DNA of 8,875 nt. Source: Lentisphaeria bacterium UBA1784. GTDB lineage: Bacteria > Verrucomicrobiota > Lentisphaeria > Victivallales > Victivallaceae. Shown here one piece after another: positions 1-5,454 of the stretch (position 1 is the stretch's first letter; each line of letters opens with the position of its first letter). Where the stretch lies: positions 327 through 9,201 of the forward strand of contig DCGG01000025.1 of the NCBI GenBank assembly GCA_002315455.1, in the 5' to 3' direction. The notes beneath the pieces were generated by a model, which searched no databases, was not told the origin of the DNA, and was given only the letters and a program-made list of their open reading frames with translations. The translations under genes and the position numbers were made by a program.

Positions 1-1168
1 TTCGGAGCGGAACGCCGTTGCGGTACAGCCCGAGAGAACCGCCGGCGGCGACCCACTTCCAATCCGGCAGGATGGGAAACTTGTGAAAGACCACGTTCCC
101 GCAGACGAAGTTGGTCTTGAGCACCGCTTCCAGACCCATGCGTGAGAGGGAGATCATCTCCTTTTCACAGCCCTGCCAGTGCTCCTTCGCCCACGCGGCC
201 TCGATGTCGGAGGCGGAGAGTTCGGGATGGCGGATCTTCTGATGGTAGGCGAAAAGATTGATCTCATGGCAGTCAAAGATGGAGTTCCCGATGCGGTCCA
301 GCCGGATGGCATAGCGAGAGACACCTGCCGCCATTCCCTCCTCGACGTAGCGGACGATGTTCTTCACGTTGGCGGCGGGGAGATACCCTGCGCCGAGAAA
401 CTCTCCCAAGCCGTCGCATTCGGCGTTCAGCCGGGTCCCCGGCTGTTTCTTCAGGAAGGGATTGGGCGGCAGGAAGGGGTCGAAATCGTAGGGCGTGATC
501 TTGGTCTCGACGTCGAAGAGGTGATCTTTGGCGGCGTTTCTCGCGCCCCGGAGGATATCCTCGTAGTCCGCGGCGATGGAGCCGAAGGAACGCAGAATGA
601 AGCGCTTGTGGTGCATCTCGTGGACCTCGGCGAAGAGCCGGACGATGGTCTCCACCACCTTGTCTGGCGGATAGCGGTCCGGATCGGAATTGTGGATCAC
701 GGAGTAGTCCGCCTCCGTCAGCGTGAGGACGATGCCGCCGAGGTCCGGGACGACGGCGAAGGCGTTCTCAATCTTGTAGCGGAGGAATTCGAGGAAATCC
801 TTCCCGAGAAGGTCGAATTCGCCGTCTTTGTCCAGCATGGCGGGGCGGTCCTCCAGCATCCCCTTGGGCATCATAATCTCCCGGTGCCAGAGGTAGACCG
901 GACGGTCTCCCGCGAGCCGGACGATCTCCCGCAATGTTTCCCGGGTCTTGAGGACCGTCTCTTTGTCGCATCTGGCGGCGGCGTGGGGATATGGCTCAAA
1001 GAGCAGAAGCCCGTTCAGCCCGCCTGCCGGATTGGCGAAGGCGCCGCAAAGCTCGAAGCTGTCTGCGTCATAGCGGGATGCCTCGTTCACCACCCGGCGC
1101 ATGTAGGCGCTGTCGATGGTGGTGGGGTGCATCAGGCTCCAGGTGATCTCCGTGTGCTGATCCATCAT
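1..1168 (-). CDS. Glycosidase-like protein (possibly GH67/alpha-glucuronidase-like), 3' end cut by window edge
   Basis: An uninterrupted minus-strand frame gives 389 residues and runs off the left edge with no stop codon. Two adjacent ATG codons (1166-1168 and 1163-1165) follow a CAGGGA ribosome-binding site; the first is used here, but the second is better spaced. No signal peptide is visible, so the protein is probably cytoplasmic. Its composition suits a TIM-barrel sugar enzyme, with aromatic and acidic patches such as VYLWHRE (residues 91-97), GGIVLTLTEAD (144-154), LNAECDGLGEFLGAGYLP (247-264) and YAIRLDR (286-292). The pattern of a barrel followed by a helical domain rich in Trp and His (about 300-370) recalls GH67-type alpha-glucuronidases. 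Glu152 and Glu250 are candidate catalytic acids, by inference only. It is the last visible gene of the operon, 19 nt after the esterase stop. The reading frame is certain, but the family assignment is weak and it could be an undescribed glycosidase family. Confidence 0.72.
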   Translation of the reverse strand, partial: MMDQHTEITWSLMHPTTIDSAYMRRVVNEASRYDADSFELCGAFANPAGGLNGLLLFEPYPHAAARCDKETVLKTRETLREIVRLAGDRPVYLWHREIMMPKGMLEDRPAMLDKDGEFDLLGKDFLEFLRYKIENAFAVVPDLGGIVLTLTEADYSVIHNSDPDRYPPDKVVETIVRLFAEVHEMHHKRFILRSFGSIAADYEDILRGARNAAKDHLFDVETKITPYDFDPFLPPNPFLKKQPGTRLNAECDGLGEFLGAGYLPAANVKNIVRYVEEGMAAGVSRYAIRLDRIGNSIFDCHEINLFAYHQKIRHPELSASDIEAAWAKEHWQGCEKEMISLSRMGLEAVLKTNFVCGNVVFHKFPILPDWKWVAAGGSLGLYRNGVPLR

Positions 1169-1187
1169 ATTCCCTGCGTTTTTTCCG

Positions 1188-2468
1188 TTATTTCAGAATG
1201 AATTTTTTGATCCACTCCTGCCGTTCCACGCTCCCCGCGTCCAGCGCGGTGGGGGCTTTGGGCAAAAGGCTGGGACCGTGTCCGGCAAACTGCACACCCA
1301 CGATCTTCTTCGGCTGGTTCAAGCGGCTGTAGAGCGCATAGACCGAAGCCGGCGGCACCGTCTCGTCCACGAATCCAGCCGAAATCAGCACCGGGCAGTG
1401 GATGCGGTGGGCGAAGTTCACCGTATCGAAATAGGGGGCGGTATTCCGGGCTTCCGGGACCCGAGCCAGCAGGTCCGGCCAGCCGGGACGGTTGCCGGAA
1501 TCCGCGCCGCAGTGGTTGCTCATGGCCGGGACCGTGGCGATGCAGAAACGCACTTTGTCGGGAGCGAGCGCACTTGCGGCCAGAGCCTGCGCTCCGCCGA
1601 GAGAACCGCCCTGCACGCCCACACCGTCGCCGATCACCTCCGGGCGGGAGGCGAGATAGTCCACCGCCAGCAGTGCCCGCAGGAAGATCAACCTCGGATA
1701 GTAGGCGTCCCGGAGGGAGGCGTTCTTATACTGGTAGTTCTTGACCATGGCCCGGCGTTTCGCCTGCAGTTTCAGGGGGATGACGGGGATGTTTTCCAGC
1801 GCGTGGAAGTTCACGTTGCAGCTGACGATGCCGAAGCGTCCGGCGAAATTCTCCGCCGCCTTCAGGTCGGCGTTGACCTTGCTCGCTCCGTTGAAGAATA
1901 CCATGCCTGGAGCCGGTTTGGCCGCGGAAACACCCTCGGGGATGCTCAAAAACACGGTCACTTCCAGCGGCCCGCGCTTGAGACGCAGATCGTAACTGCG
2001 GACGCCGGACCGCAACGCCTTCACCTCCTTGCCGGAGAGAAGTTCGATCTTCTCCGCCCGCTGACGGGCGACCTCCCCGTCCCAAAACGCATCGAAATCC
2101 GGAGGAAGCGGCGTATCCGCCTTCAGTTTTTCCGGCTCCACGGCGGCACCGGCGGGGACCTGCGTTTTTTTCCGGTCCCCGGGGCAGGCGATCTTCGCGA
2201 GCACGAAGGCCGGACGCGCGGAGGTGAAGCGGATGACGTCTCCGTCGAGAGGTTGCCACTTCTCCTCTCCGGGACCGCTGCTCACGGTATATTCCAGTGC
2301 CTCTCCGGGAGTCGCCCGGGTGATCCTGAACACGATCTCTTCGCCGCAGCGGTACTCCGGCTTTTCCGCCTGGATGAATCGGGGCGGCATTGTTTTTTCT
2401 GCCATTGCTTTTTCCGCCATTGCTCCGACGGTGAGGAGCGCGGCAAGGGCGCCAGCTGCGTACTTCAT
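1188..2468 (-). CDS. Secreted CE7-like acetyl (xylan) esterase, AXE1 alpha/beta-hydrolase
   Basis: This 426-residue protein begins with a signal peptide (MKYAAGALAALLTVGAMA), with cleavage likely after Ala18 or Ala23, so it acts outside the cytoplasm. Residues 30-110 look like a beta-rich Ig-like domain. Residues 120-426 resemble the AXE1/CE7 family (acetylxylan esterase, cephalosporin-C deacetylase), which removes acetyl groups from xylan or small sugars. The nucleophile elbow is GGSLGG (287-292, Ser289). Asp368 in GFVDETVPP and His397 in AGHGPS complete the expected triad, and YLASRPEV (271-278) and FDTVNFA (347-353) match the family pattern. Two usual CE7 signatures are altered: NVN stands where RGQ is expected, and the Glu after the catalytic His is Gly. 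The substrate is therefore uncertain. The start at 2468 is set by AAGGAGG six bases upstream and by the signal peptide; a longer frame exists but only reads through the preceding gene. It overlaps the dehydrogenase stop by 4 nt. Confidence 0.88.
   Translation of the reverse strand: MKYAAGALAALLTVGAMAEKAMAEKTMPPRFIQAEKPEYRCGEEIVFRITRATPGEALEYTVSSGPGEEKWQPLDGDVIRFTSARPAFVLAKIACPGDRKKTQVPAGAAVEPEKLKADTPLPPDFDAFWDGEVARQRAEKIELLSGKEVKALRSGVRSYDLRLKRGPLEVTVFLSIPEGVSAAKPAPGMVFFNGASKVNADLKAAENFAGRFGIVSCNVNFHALENIPVIPLKLQAKRRAMVKNYQYKNASLRDAYYPRLIFLRALLAVDYLASRPEVIGDGVGVQGGSLGGAQALAASALAPDKVRFCIATVPAMSNHCGADSGNRPGWPDLLARVPEARNTAPYFDTVNFAHRIHCPVLISAGFVDETVPPASVYALYSRLNQPKKIVGVQFAGHGPSLLPKAPTALDAGSVERQEWIKKFILK
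2386..2423 (-). repeat. 15-bp near-tandem repeat inside the esterase signal-peptide region
   Basis: Units starting at 2386, 2401 and 2416 share the plus-strand pattern GCCATTGCTTTTTCC with small changes; the third unit is only half conserved. The repeat is in frame and duplicates residues AMAEK-AMAEK just before TMPP, which creates two possible signal-peptidase sites (after Ala18 or Ala23). It probably arose by slippage. Confidence 0.7.
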
Positions 2469-3397
2469 GCACGGCCTCCTTTCCCATTCCGGAACTGATC
2501 CCGAAGCCAGAAGAGTTTCCGCACCGAACAGCTCCAGAAATCCTTCTCGAAATCCGCCGACATGGCGGCGAGGTGGGGCGTGATGATGATCCCCGGCACG
2601 GAGAGAAGCGGATCGCCGGCCGGCAGAGGTTCCACCTCGGTGACGTCGAGAGCGGCTCCGGCGATGGTGTGGTTTTTCACGGCATCCATGAGGGCGGGGG
2701 TGTCCACCACGCCGCCCCGGGAGGTGTTGATGAGGAAGGCGGTGGGCTTCATTTGTGCGAATTGCGCAGCGCCGAAGGAGTGCCTCGTCTCCGGGGTCAG
2801 AGGACAATGCAGAGAAACGAAATCCGACTGTGCCAGCAATTCCGGGAGCGGCGTGCTCTCCGGCTGAAAAGGATCGTAGTGCAGGACCTTCATCTGAAAG
2901 CCGGACATCATCCGCTCCAGCGTCCTGCCGATGAGGCCGTAGCCCACCAGACCGAGGGTCCGGCGGCGGACCTGATAGCGCATCCTTTTATCCGAGGGGT
3001 CCCAGAAGTCCCGGTGGACCTCCGCATTGAGATCGATGAGCTGGTGGGCCAGAGCCAAAATGAAACTGGCGGCGTGTTCTGCTACCGCATCGCTGATGGA
3101 TTCGGGGGTATTGCAACAGAGTATTCCCAGCTCTTTTGCCCGGGCCATGGGGATGGCATCCATGCCGCTGCCGCTGCGGAAGATCGCCTTGCACTTGGGG
3201 AGCAGGTCCAAAGCCCCCGCATCGAAGCTGACGCAGCGGCCGTAGAGCCAGACCACGTCCGCATCAAAAGCGACGGCTTTCAGATCCTCATAGGTCTGAC
3301 ATTTTTTACAGCGGACCTGAACGCCGTTGGCTTCCAGTTCCTCCAGATACTGCGGCGGGACTTCCGCACGTTCCTTGGTGATGAGAGCAGCGATCAT
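2465..3397 (-). CDS. D-2-hydroxyacid dehydrogenase (NAD-dependent, phosphoglycerate-dehydrogenase-like)
   Basis: This 310-residue protein has the usual length and layout of the D-isomer-specific 2-hydroxyacid dehydrogenases, which interconvert 2-oxoacids and D-2-hydroxyacids with NAD(P)H. The split catalytic domain includes SGSGMDAIP (75-83) and NTPES (96-100). The Rossmann motif is GLVGYGLIG (149-157, GxGxxG). Asp175 in HYDPF follows the second strand and favours NAD over NADP. Catalytic residues are Arg227 in NTSRGG, Glu256 in EVEPLP and His275 in ITPHLA. The start at 3397 follows AAGGAGG with 7 nt spacing and overlaps the aldolase stop in an ATGA; the longer open frame upstream lies inside the aldolase gene out of frame. 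Its stop overlaps the esterase start in another ATGA. By context it may act on a product of the aldolase, such as tartronate semialdehyde, glyoxylate or hydroxypyruvate; the exact substrate cannot be read from the sequence. Confidence 0.93.
   Translation of the reverse strand: MIAALITKERAEVPPQYLEELEANGVQVRCKKCQTYEDLKAVAFDADVVWLYGRCVSFDAGALDLLPKCKAIFRSGSGMDAIPMARAKELGILCCNTPESISDAVAEHAASFILALAHQLIDLNAEVHRDFWDPSDKRMRYQVRRRTLGLVGYGLIGRTLERMMSGFQMKVLHYDPFQPESTPLPELLAQSDFVSLHCPLTPETRHSFGAAQFAQMKPTAFLINTSRGGVVDTPALMDAVKNHTIAGAALDVTEVEPLPAGDPLLSVPGIIITPHLAAMSADFEKDFWSCSVRKLFWLRDQFRNGKGGRA
2466..2481 (-). promoter_or_regulatory. Ribosome-binding site and ATGA coupling, dehydrogenase to esterase
   Basis: On the minus strand, AAGGAGGCC (2473-2481) lies inside the last codons of the dehydrogenase, six bases (measured from AGGAGG) before the esterase ATG (2466-2468). 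That ATG shares bases with the dehydrogenase TGA (2465-2467). This fixes the esterase start and suggests translational coupling. Confidence 0.85.
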
Positions 3398-4152
3398 CGT
3401 TTGGCCTCCTTCACTGCGGCCCGGAAGCCGGAAGCCATGGCACCCCAGTCGGCGGTGCCGGTGAACCACGTGACGCCCCTCTCCTTCCACCGGGGGAGGT
3501 CTCCGGCGGCGGTGCCGAAGGGGATCCCGGCGGCGTTGATCCGAGCGGCCGTCTCGTCGATGAGGCGGTTCAGACCGGGATCGGACATCTGATTGAGGAT
3601 GCCCATGCTCCCGGAGAGGTCGCAAGGCCCGATGCAGATGCTGTCGATGCCGGGGACGGCCATGATCTCGTCGAGGTTTTCGATGGCGCGGACGTGTTCC
3701 ACTTGGATGATGACGAGGGGAAGCCGTGCCGAGCGCTCCATGTACTCCTCCCACGGCATGGCTCCGTAGCCGGTGGCGCGGCGGACGCCGCATCCCCGGA
3801 TGCCCACGGGCGGATACTTGCAGGCTTCCACCACGCGCCGGGCTTCTGCGGCGGAGCAGACCATGGGGACGATCACCCCGGCAGGCGCGAGGTCCAGCAC
3901 CGGCTTGATGACGTTGGGATCGTTGGCCGGCACCCGGACCAGCGCGGCGCAATCGGTGCCCCGGAGGGCGAGGATGTGGTGGTGGATGTGTTCGATGGTG
4001 AGCGGCGCGTGTTCCCCGTCCAGCCACACGAAGTCCATGCCGCAGTCGGCGGCGCATTCGGAGATGGCGGGATCGCTGAGGCCGACCACCGCACCGTAGG
4101 AGAACTCCCGGCGCTTCAGCCGCTGGGCGAAAAGCATGGAAGCATCTTTCAT
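3394..4152 (-). CDS. HpcH/HpaI-family class II aldolase (2-keto-3-deoxy-sugar-acid aldolase type)
   Basis: This 252-residue cytoplasmic protein has the length and order of motifs of the HpcH/HpaI family. These metal-dependent aldolases split 2-keto-3-deoxy acids into pyruvate and an aldehyde (HpaI, GarL and RhmA are relatives). Visible motifs are GLSDPAISECAADCGMDFVWLDGEH (24-48, with His48), LVRVPAND (71-78, Arg73), the metal-ligand region QVEH (150-153, Glu152) and IGPCDLSGSMG (174-184, Asp178). GCGVRRATGYG (120-130) matches the conserved Gly/Arg-rich loop. The start at 4152 follows an AAAGGA site 9 nt away; upstream in-frame ATGs would lengthen it by up to 32 residues but lie beyond the predicted transcription start or in the leader, and do not match the family. 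It is the first gene of the operon and its stop overlaps the dehydrogenase start (ATGA). Next to an esterase and a glycosidase-like gene, a sugar-acid substrate is more likely than an aromatic breakdown product. Confidence 0.93.
   Translation of the reverse strand: MKDASMLFAQRLKRREFSYGAVVGLSDPAISECAADCGMDFVWLDGEHAPLTIEHIHHHILALRGTDCAALVRVPANDPNVIKPVLDLAPAGVIVPMVCSAAEARRVVEACKYPPVGIRGCGVRRATGYGAMPWEEYMERSARLPLVIIQVEHVRAIENLDEIMAVPGIDSICIGPCDLSGSMGILNQMSDPGLNRLIDETAARINAAGIPFGTAAGDLPRWKERGVTWFTGTADWGAMASGFRAAVKEAKR
3395..3411 (-). promoter_or_regulatory. Ribosome-binding site and ATGA coupling, aldolase to dehydrogenase
   Basis: Minus-strand AAGGAGGCC (3403-3411) sits in the last aldolase codons, with 7 nt between AGGAGG and the dehydrogenase ATG (3395-3397), which overlaps the aldolase TGA (3394-3396). 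It is the same nine-base site as at the next junction. Confidence 0.85.
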
Positions 4153-4178
4153 GATCTCTTTTCCTTTCAAAGATTCCG

Positions 4179-4195
4179 TTCCGCATGAAGCGGAA
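4179..4195 (-). promoter_or_regulatory. Short inverted repeat in the leader of the aldolase operon
   Basis: TTCCGC (4179-4184) and GCGGAA (4190-4195) are perfect inverted arms around the 5-nt loop ATGAA. The site lies between the predicted -10 box and the aldolase ribosome-binding site, 27-43 nt before the ATG. It could be a small RNA hairpin or a protein-binding palindrome; nothing in the sequence decides between these. Confidence 0.45.
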
Positions 4196-4219
4196 ACCAT
4201 GTGGACCTGCAACGGTGTT

Positions 4220-4248
4220 AATATAGGCGCTCCTGCCGTGAAAAACAA
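4220..4248 (-). promoter_or_regulatory. Predicted sigma70-type promoter of the aldolase operon
   Basis: On the minus strand, TTGTTT (4243-4248) and TATATT (4220-4225) are separated by 17 bases. The start of transcription would fall near 4213, giving a leader of about 60 nt that includes the inverted repeat at 4179-4195. It lies in the divergent AT-rich region facing the AraC-family gene. Confidence 0.6.
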
Positions 4249-4249
4249 T

Positions 4250-4289
4250 GATCTTCGCTTATAAAAACCGGGATCTTATATATAAAAAA
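4250..4289. promoter_or_regulatory. Direct repeat pair, candidate AraC-family operator
   Basis: Two similar 18-bp elements start at 4250 (GATCTT then TTATAAAAA) and 4272 (GATCTT then TATAAAAAA). They have the same orientation and a 22-bp period, about two helical turns. The first abuts the -35 box (4243-4248) of the aldolase operon promoter. AraC-family proteins typically bind direct repeats with this period next to the -35 box. That the adjacent regulator binds here is inference; part of the similarity comes from A/T runs. Confidence 0.5.
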
Positions 4290-4312
4290 TGAAACTTTGT
4301 TTTAGGAGACGC

Positions 4313-4341
4313 TTGAATGTTATTGCTTTGGAATTTATATT
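4313..4341 (+). promoter_or_regulatory. Predicted sigma70-type promoter of the AraC-family gene
   Basis: TTGAAT (4313-4318) and TATATT (4336-4341) have a 17-base spacer. Transcription would begin near 4348, leaving a leader of about 27 nt with the AGGAGA ribosome-binding site at 4359. This argues that the GTG at 4348 is not the start codon. Confidence 0.6.
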
Positions 4342-4374
4342 TTCAGAGTGTTATCATCAGGAGAAAGAAGACCG

Positions 4375-5250
4375 ATGATCCCTCTTGCGAAATACGTTCT
4401 GTCGCTGGTGAACGCCATGGAGGAGCGTTCCTGTTCCCTGCAGGTCTGCCGGGAGAACCATTCGCTCTGCGCCGGGAAGCCCGGTGCGGGAGAGTATCAC
4501 TTTCACCGATATCATGAACTGAAGTTCGACCTCTCCGGGCTGGAGGGGACGGAACGGATCCCTGCGCTGCTGATCCTGCCCCACTGCGATCATCCCTACA
4601 CCGCCGGGCACCTGATCCTCAACTGCGATGGCCGCTCCTCCTACCTGCTGGTGGATCACGGCGGCCGGCGGGGGATGCTGGACCTCTCATTCCCCCGGGA
4701 GCAGGGAGGGATATCCGGCGACCTTCTCGGCATTCTTTCCGGACTCCCCGAAACTCCGGCGTTCGACGGCATGCGGGCCGGCCTGCTGCGCCTTTTGCTT
4801 CAGGACATCCGCCTTTTGCTGGGGCGTTCCAACGGGCTCTCCCCTTCAGTCAGAACTCCCGGGGCCCTCGCCAAGCAGGTGCTCTGCTATCTGGAGCAGA
4901 ACTACCACCGTCCGGAACTGAGTGTCTCCGACATCGCGGAAGCCTTTCAGGTTTCGCCCCAGCATATCGGGAACTGTTTCCGGAAGACCCTCCGGAGTTC
5001 CCTCCGGCGGAAACTGACGGAGATCCGGCTGGAACACGCCGCCCGTCTGCTCTCGCGTCCGGAGTTGAACATCGGGGAGATCGCCGGACTCTGCGGCTGG
5101 CGGAACCAGTTTTATTTCAGCCGCTGTTTCCGGCAGGCCTTCGGCGTACCTCCCCGGGAGAGCCGGGAAAGATCGGAAGCGTTCCCGGCTCTTCAAGGGG
5201 AGAAGTCCGACTTCCCTTCGGGAAACGGCGGCGGAACCGGGGGCAGGTAG
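4375..5250 (+). CDS. AraC-family transcriptional regulator
   Basis: This 291-residue protein has a C-terminal AraC/XylS DNA-binding domain (about 165-265). The first helix-turn-helix is LSVSDIAEAFQVSPQHIGNCFRK (182-204); the second is NIGEIAGLCGWRNQFYFSRCFRQAFGVPP (232-260), containing the family-typical F-S-R-x-F-R-x-x-F-G-x-x-P pattern. The N-terminal half has a cupin-like stretch, HFHRYHELKF (42-51), consistent with a sugar-sensing fold; no ligand can be assigned. After the domain comes a Gly/Ser-rich tail of about 30 residues with no recognisable fold. ATG 4375 is chosen because AGGAGA (4359-4364) sits 10 nt upstream; an in-frame GTG at 4348 would coincide with the predicted transcription start. 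The gene is transcribed away from the aldolase-dehydrogenase-esterase-glycosidase operon and shares its control region, so that operon is the likely target. Confidence 0.93.
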   Translation: MIPLAKYVLSLVNAMEERSCSLQVCRENHSLCAGKPGAGEYHFHRYHELKFDLSGLEGTERIPALLILPHCDHPYTAGHLILNCDGRSSYLLVDHGGRRGMLDLSFPREQGGISGDLLGILSGLPETPAFDGMRAGLLRLLLQDIRLLLGRSNGLSPSVRTPGALAKQVLCYLEQNYHRPELSVSDIAEAFQVSPQHIGNCFRKTLRSSLRRKLTEIRLEHAARLLSRPELNIGEIAGLCGWRNQFYFSRCFRQAFGVPPRESRERSEAFPALQGEKSDFPSGNGGGTGGR

Positions 5251-5279
5251 TGCGTTATCGCCGCGGAAACTGCATGCTG

Positions 5280-5339
5280 ATCTGCCTTTTGCCGCGCTCC
5301 GTTGAGATACGGGTGCAGATATTTCAAAAAATTTTTTTT
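5280..5339 (+). terminator. Possible weak terminator after the AraC-family gene
   Basis: ATCTGC (5280-5285) and GCAGAT (5315-5320) can pair across a 29-nt loop, followed within a few bases by an A-run and then eight T (5332-5339). The stem is short and the loop long, so this is a weak candidate; the A/T run may serve mainly as an upstream promoter element for the next gene. Confidence 0.3.
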
Positions 5340-5367
5340 GATATTTTGATTTTTTTGTGTATATTAT
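5338..5367 (+). promoter_or_regulatory. Predicted strong promoter of the glycogen-binding protein gene, with AT-rich upstream element
   Basis: TTGATA (5338-5343) is followed after 16 bases by TATATT (5360-5365), or after 18 bases by TATTAT (5362-5367). The 17 bases before the -35 box are nearly all A/T (A-run then T-run), resembling an UP element. This is the most AT-rich spot of a GC-rich window. Transcription would begin near 5373, giving a leader of about 80 nt. Confidence 0.6.
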
Positions 5368-5408
5368 ATAGTGGACGGGATCGTGCTTCAAAAAGGCACA
5401 GAACAGAA

Positions 5409-5433
5409 CTTTCGGAAAAGTGTTTTCCAAAGG
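5409..5433 (+). promoter_or_regulatory. Hairpin in the leader of the glycogen-binding protein mRNA
   Basis: GGAAAA (5414-5419) pairs with TTTTCC (5423-5428) around the loop GTG. After one C/A mismatch, CTTT pairs with AAGG (5409-5412 with 5430-5433, one G-U). It ends 9 nt before the AGGAG ribosome-binding site (5443-5447). It could stabilise the message, modulate translation, or be a DNA palindrome for a regulator. Confidence 0.45.
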
Positions 5434-5454
5434 TTTATAATCAGGAGAATTTTC

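Noticed and set aside
179..1201. Plus-strand open frame of 340 codons opposite the glycosidase-like gene
   Set aside because: Low-complexity valine/glycine-rich translation with no recognisable motif. The minus-strand frame starts after a ribosome-binding site, fits the operon and has a natural protein composition.
1278..2498. Plus-strand open frame of 406 codons opposite the esterase
   Set aside because: An Arg/His-rich shadow translation with no motif. The minus-strand frame has a signal peptide and esterase triad.
2469..2807. N-terminal extension of the esterase frame by 113 codons
   Set aside because: The extension lies out of frame inside the dehydrogenase gene and is an Arg/His-rich nonsense translation; the signal peptide and AAGGAGG set the start at 2468.
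3398..4186. N-terminal extension of the dehydrogenase frame by 263 codons, which would look like a fusion protein
   Set aside because: The extension is an out-of-frame reading of the aldolase gene, rich in Arg and His. The true start at 3397 has its own ribosome-binding site and gives the usual family length.
4348..4374. GTG at 4348 as the start of the AraC-family gene
   Set aside because: It would coincide with the predicted transcription start and lacks a ribosome-binding site; ATG 4375 has AGGAGA ahead of it.
4153..4374. Searched the divergent region for a riboswitch or a small RNA gene
   Set aside because: Apart from the promoters, the direct repeat and one 6-bp inverted repeat, no multi-stem structure or known riboswitch core could be recognised by eye.
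4317..4517. Small open frame of 66 codons with AGGAG upstream, as a possible leader peptide for the AraC-family gene
   Set aside because: Its start falls inside the predicted -35 box and spacer, before the likely transcription start, and it runs out of frame into the regulator gene without recognisable features.
5436..5441. Perfect TATAAT box before the glycogen-binding gene
   Set aside because: No -35 box is found 16-18 bases upstream, and a start site at about 5448 would leave the ribosome-binding site outside the message. It more likely belongs to the leader.
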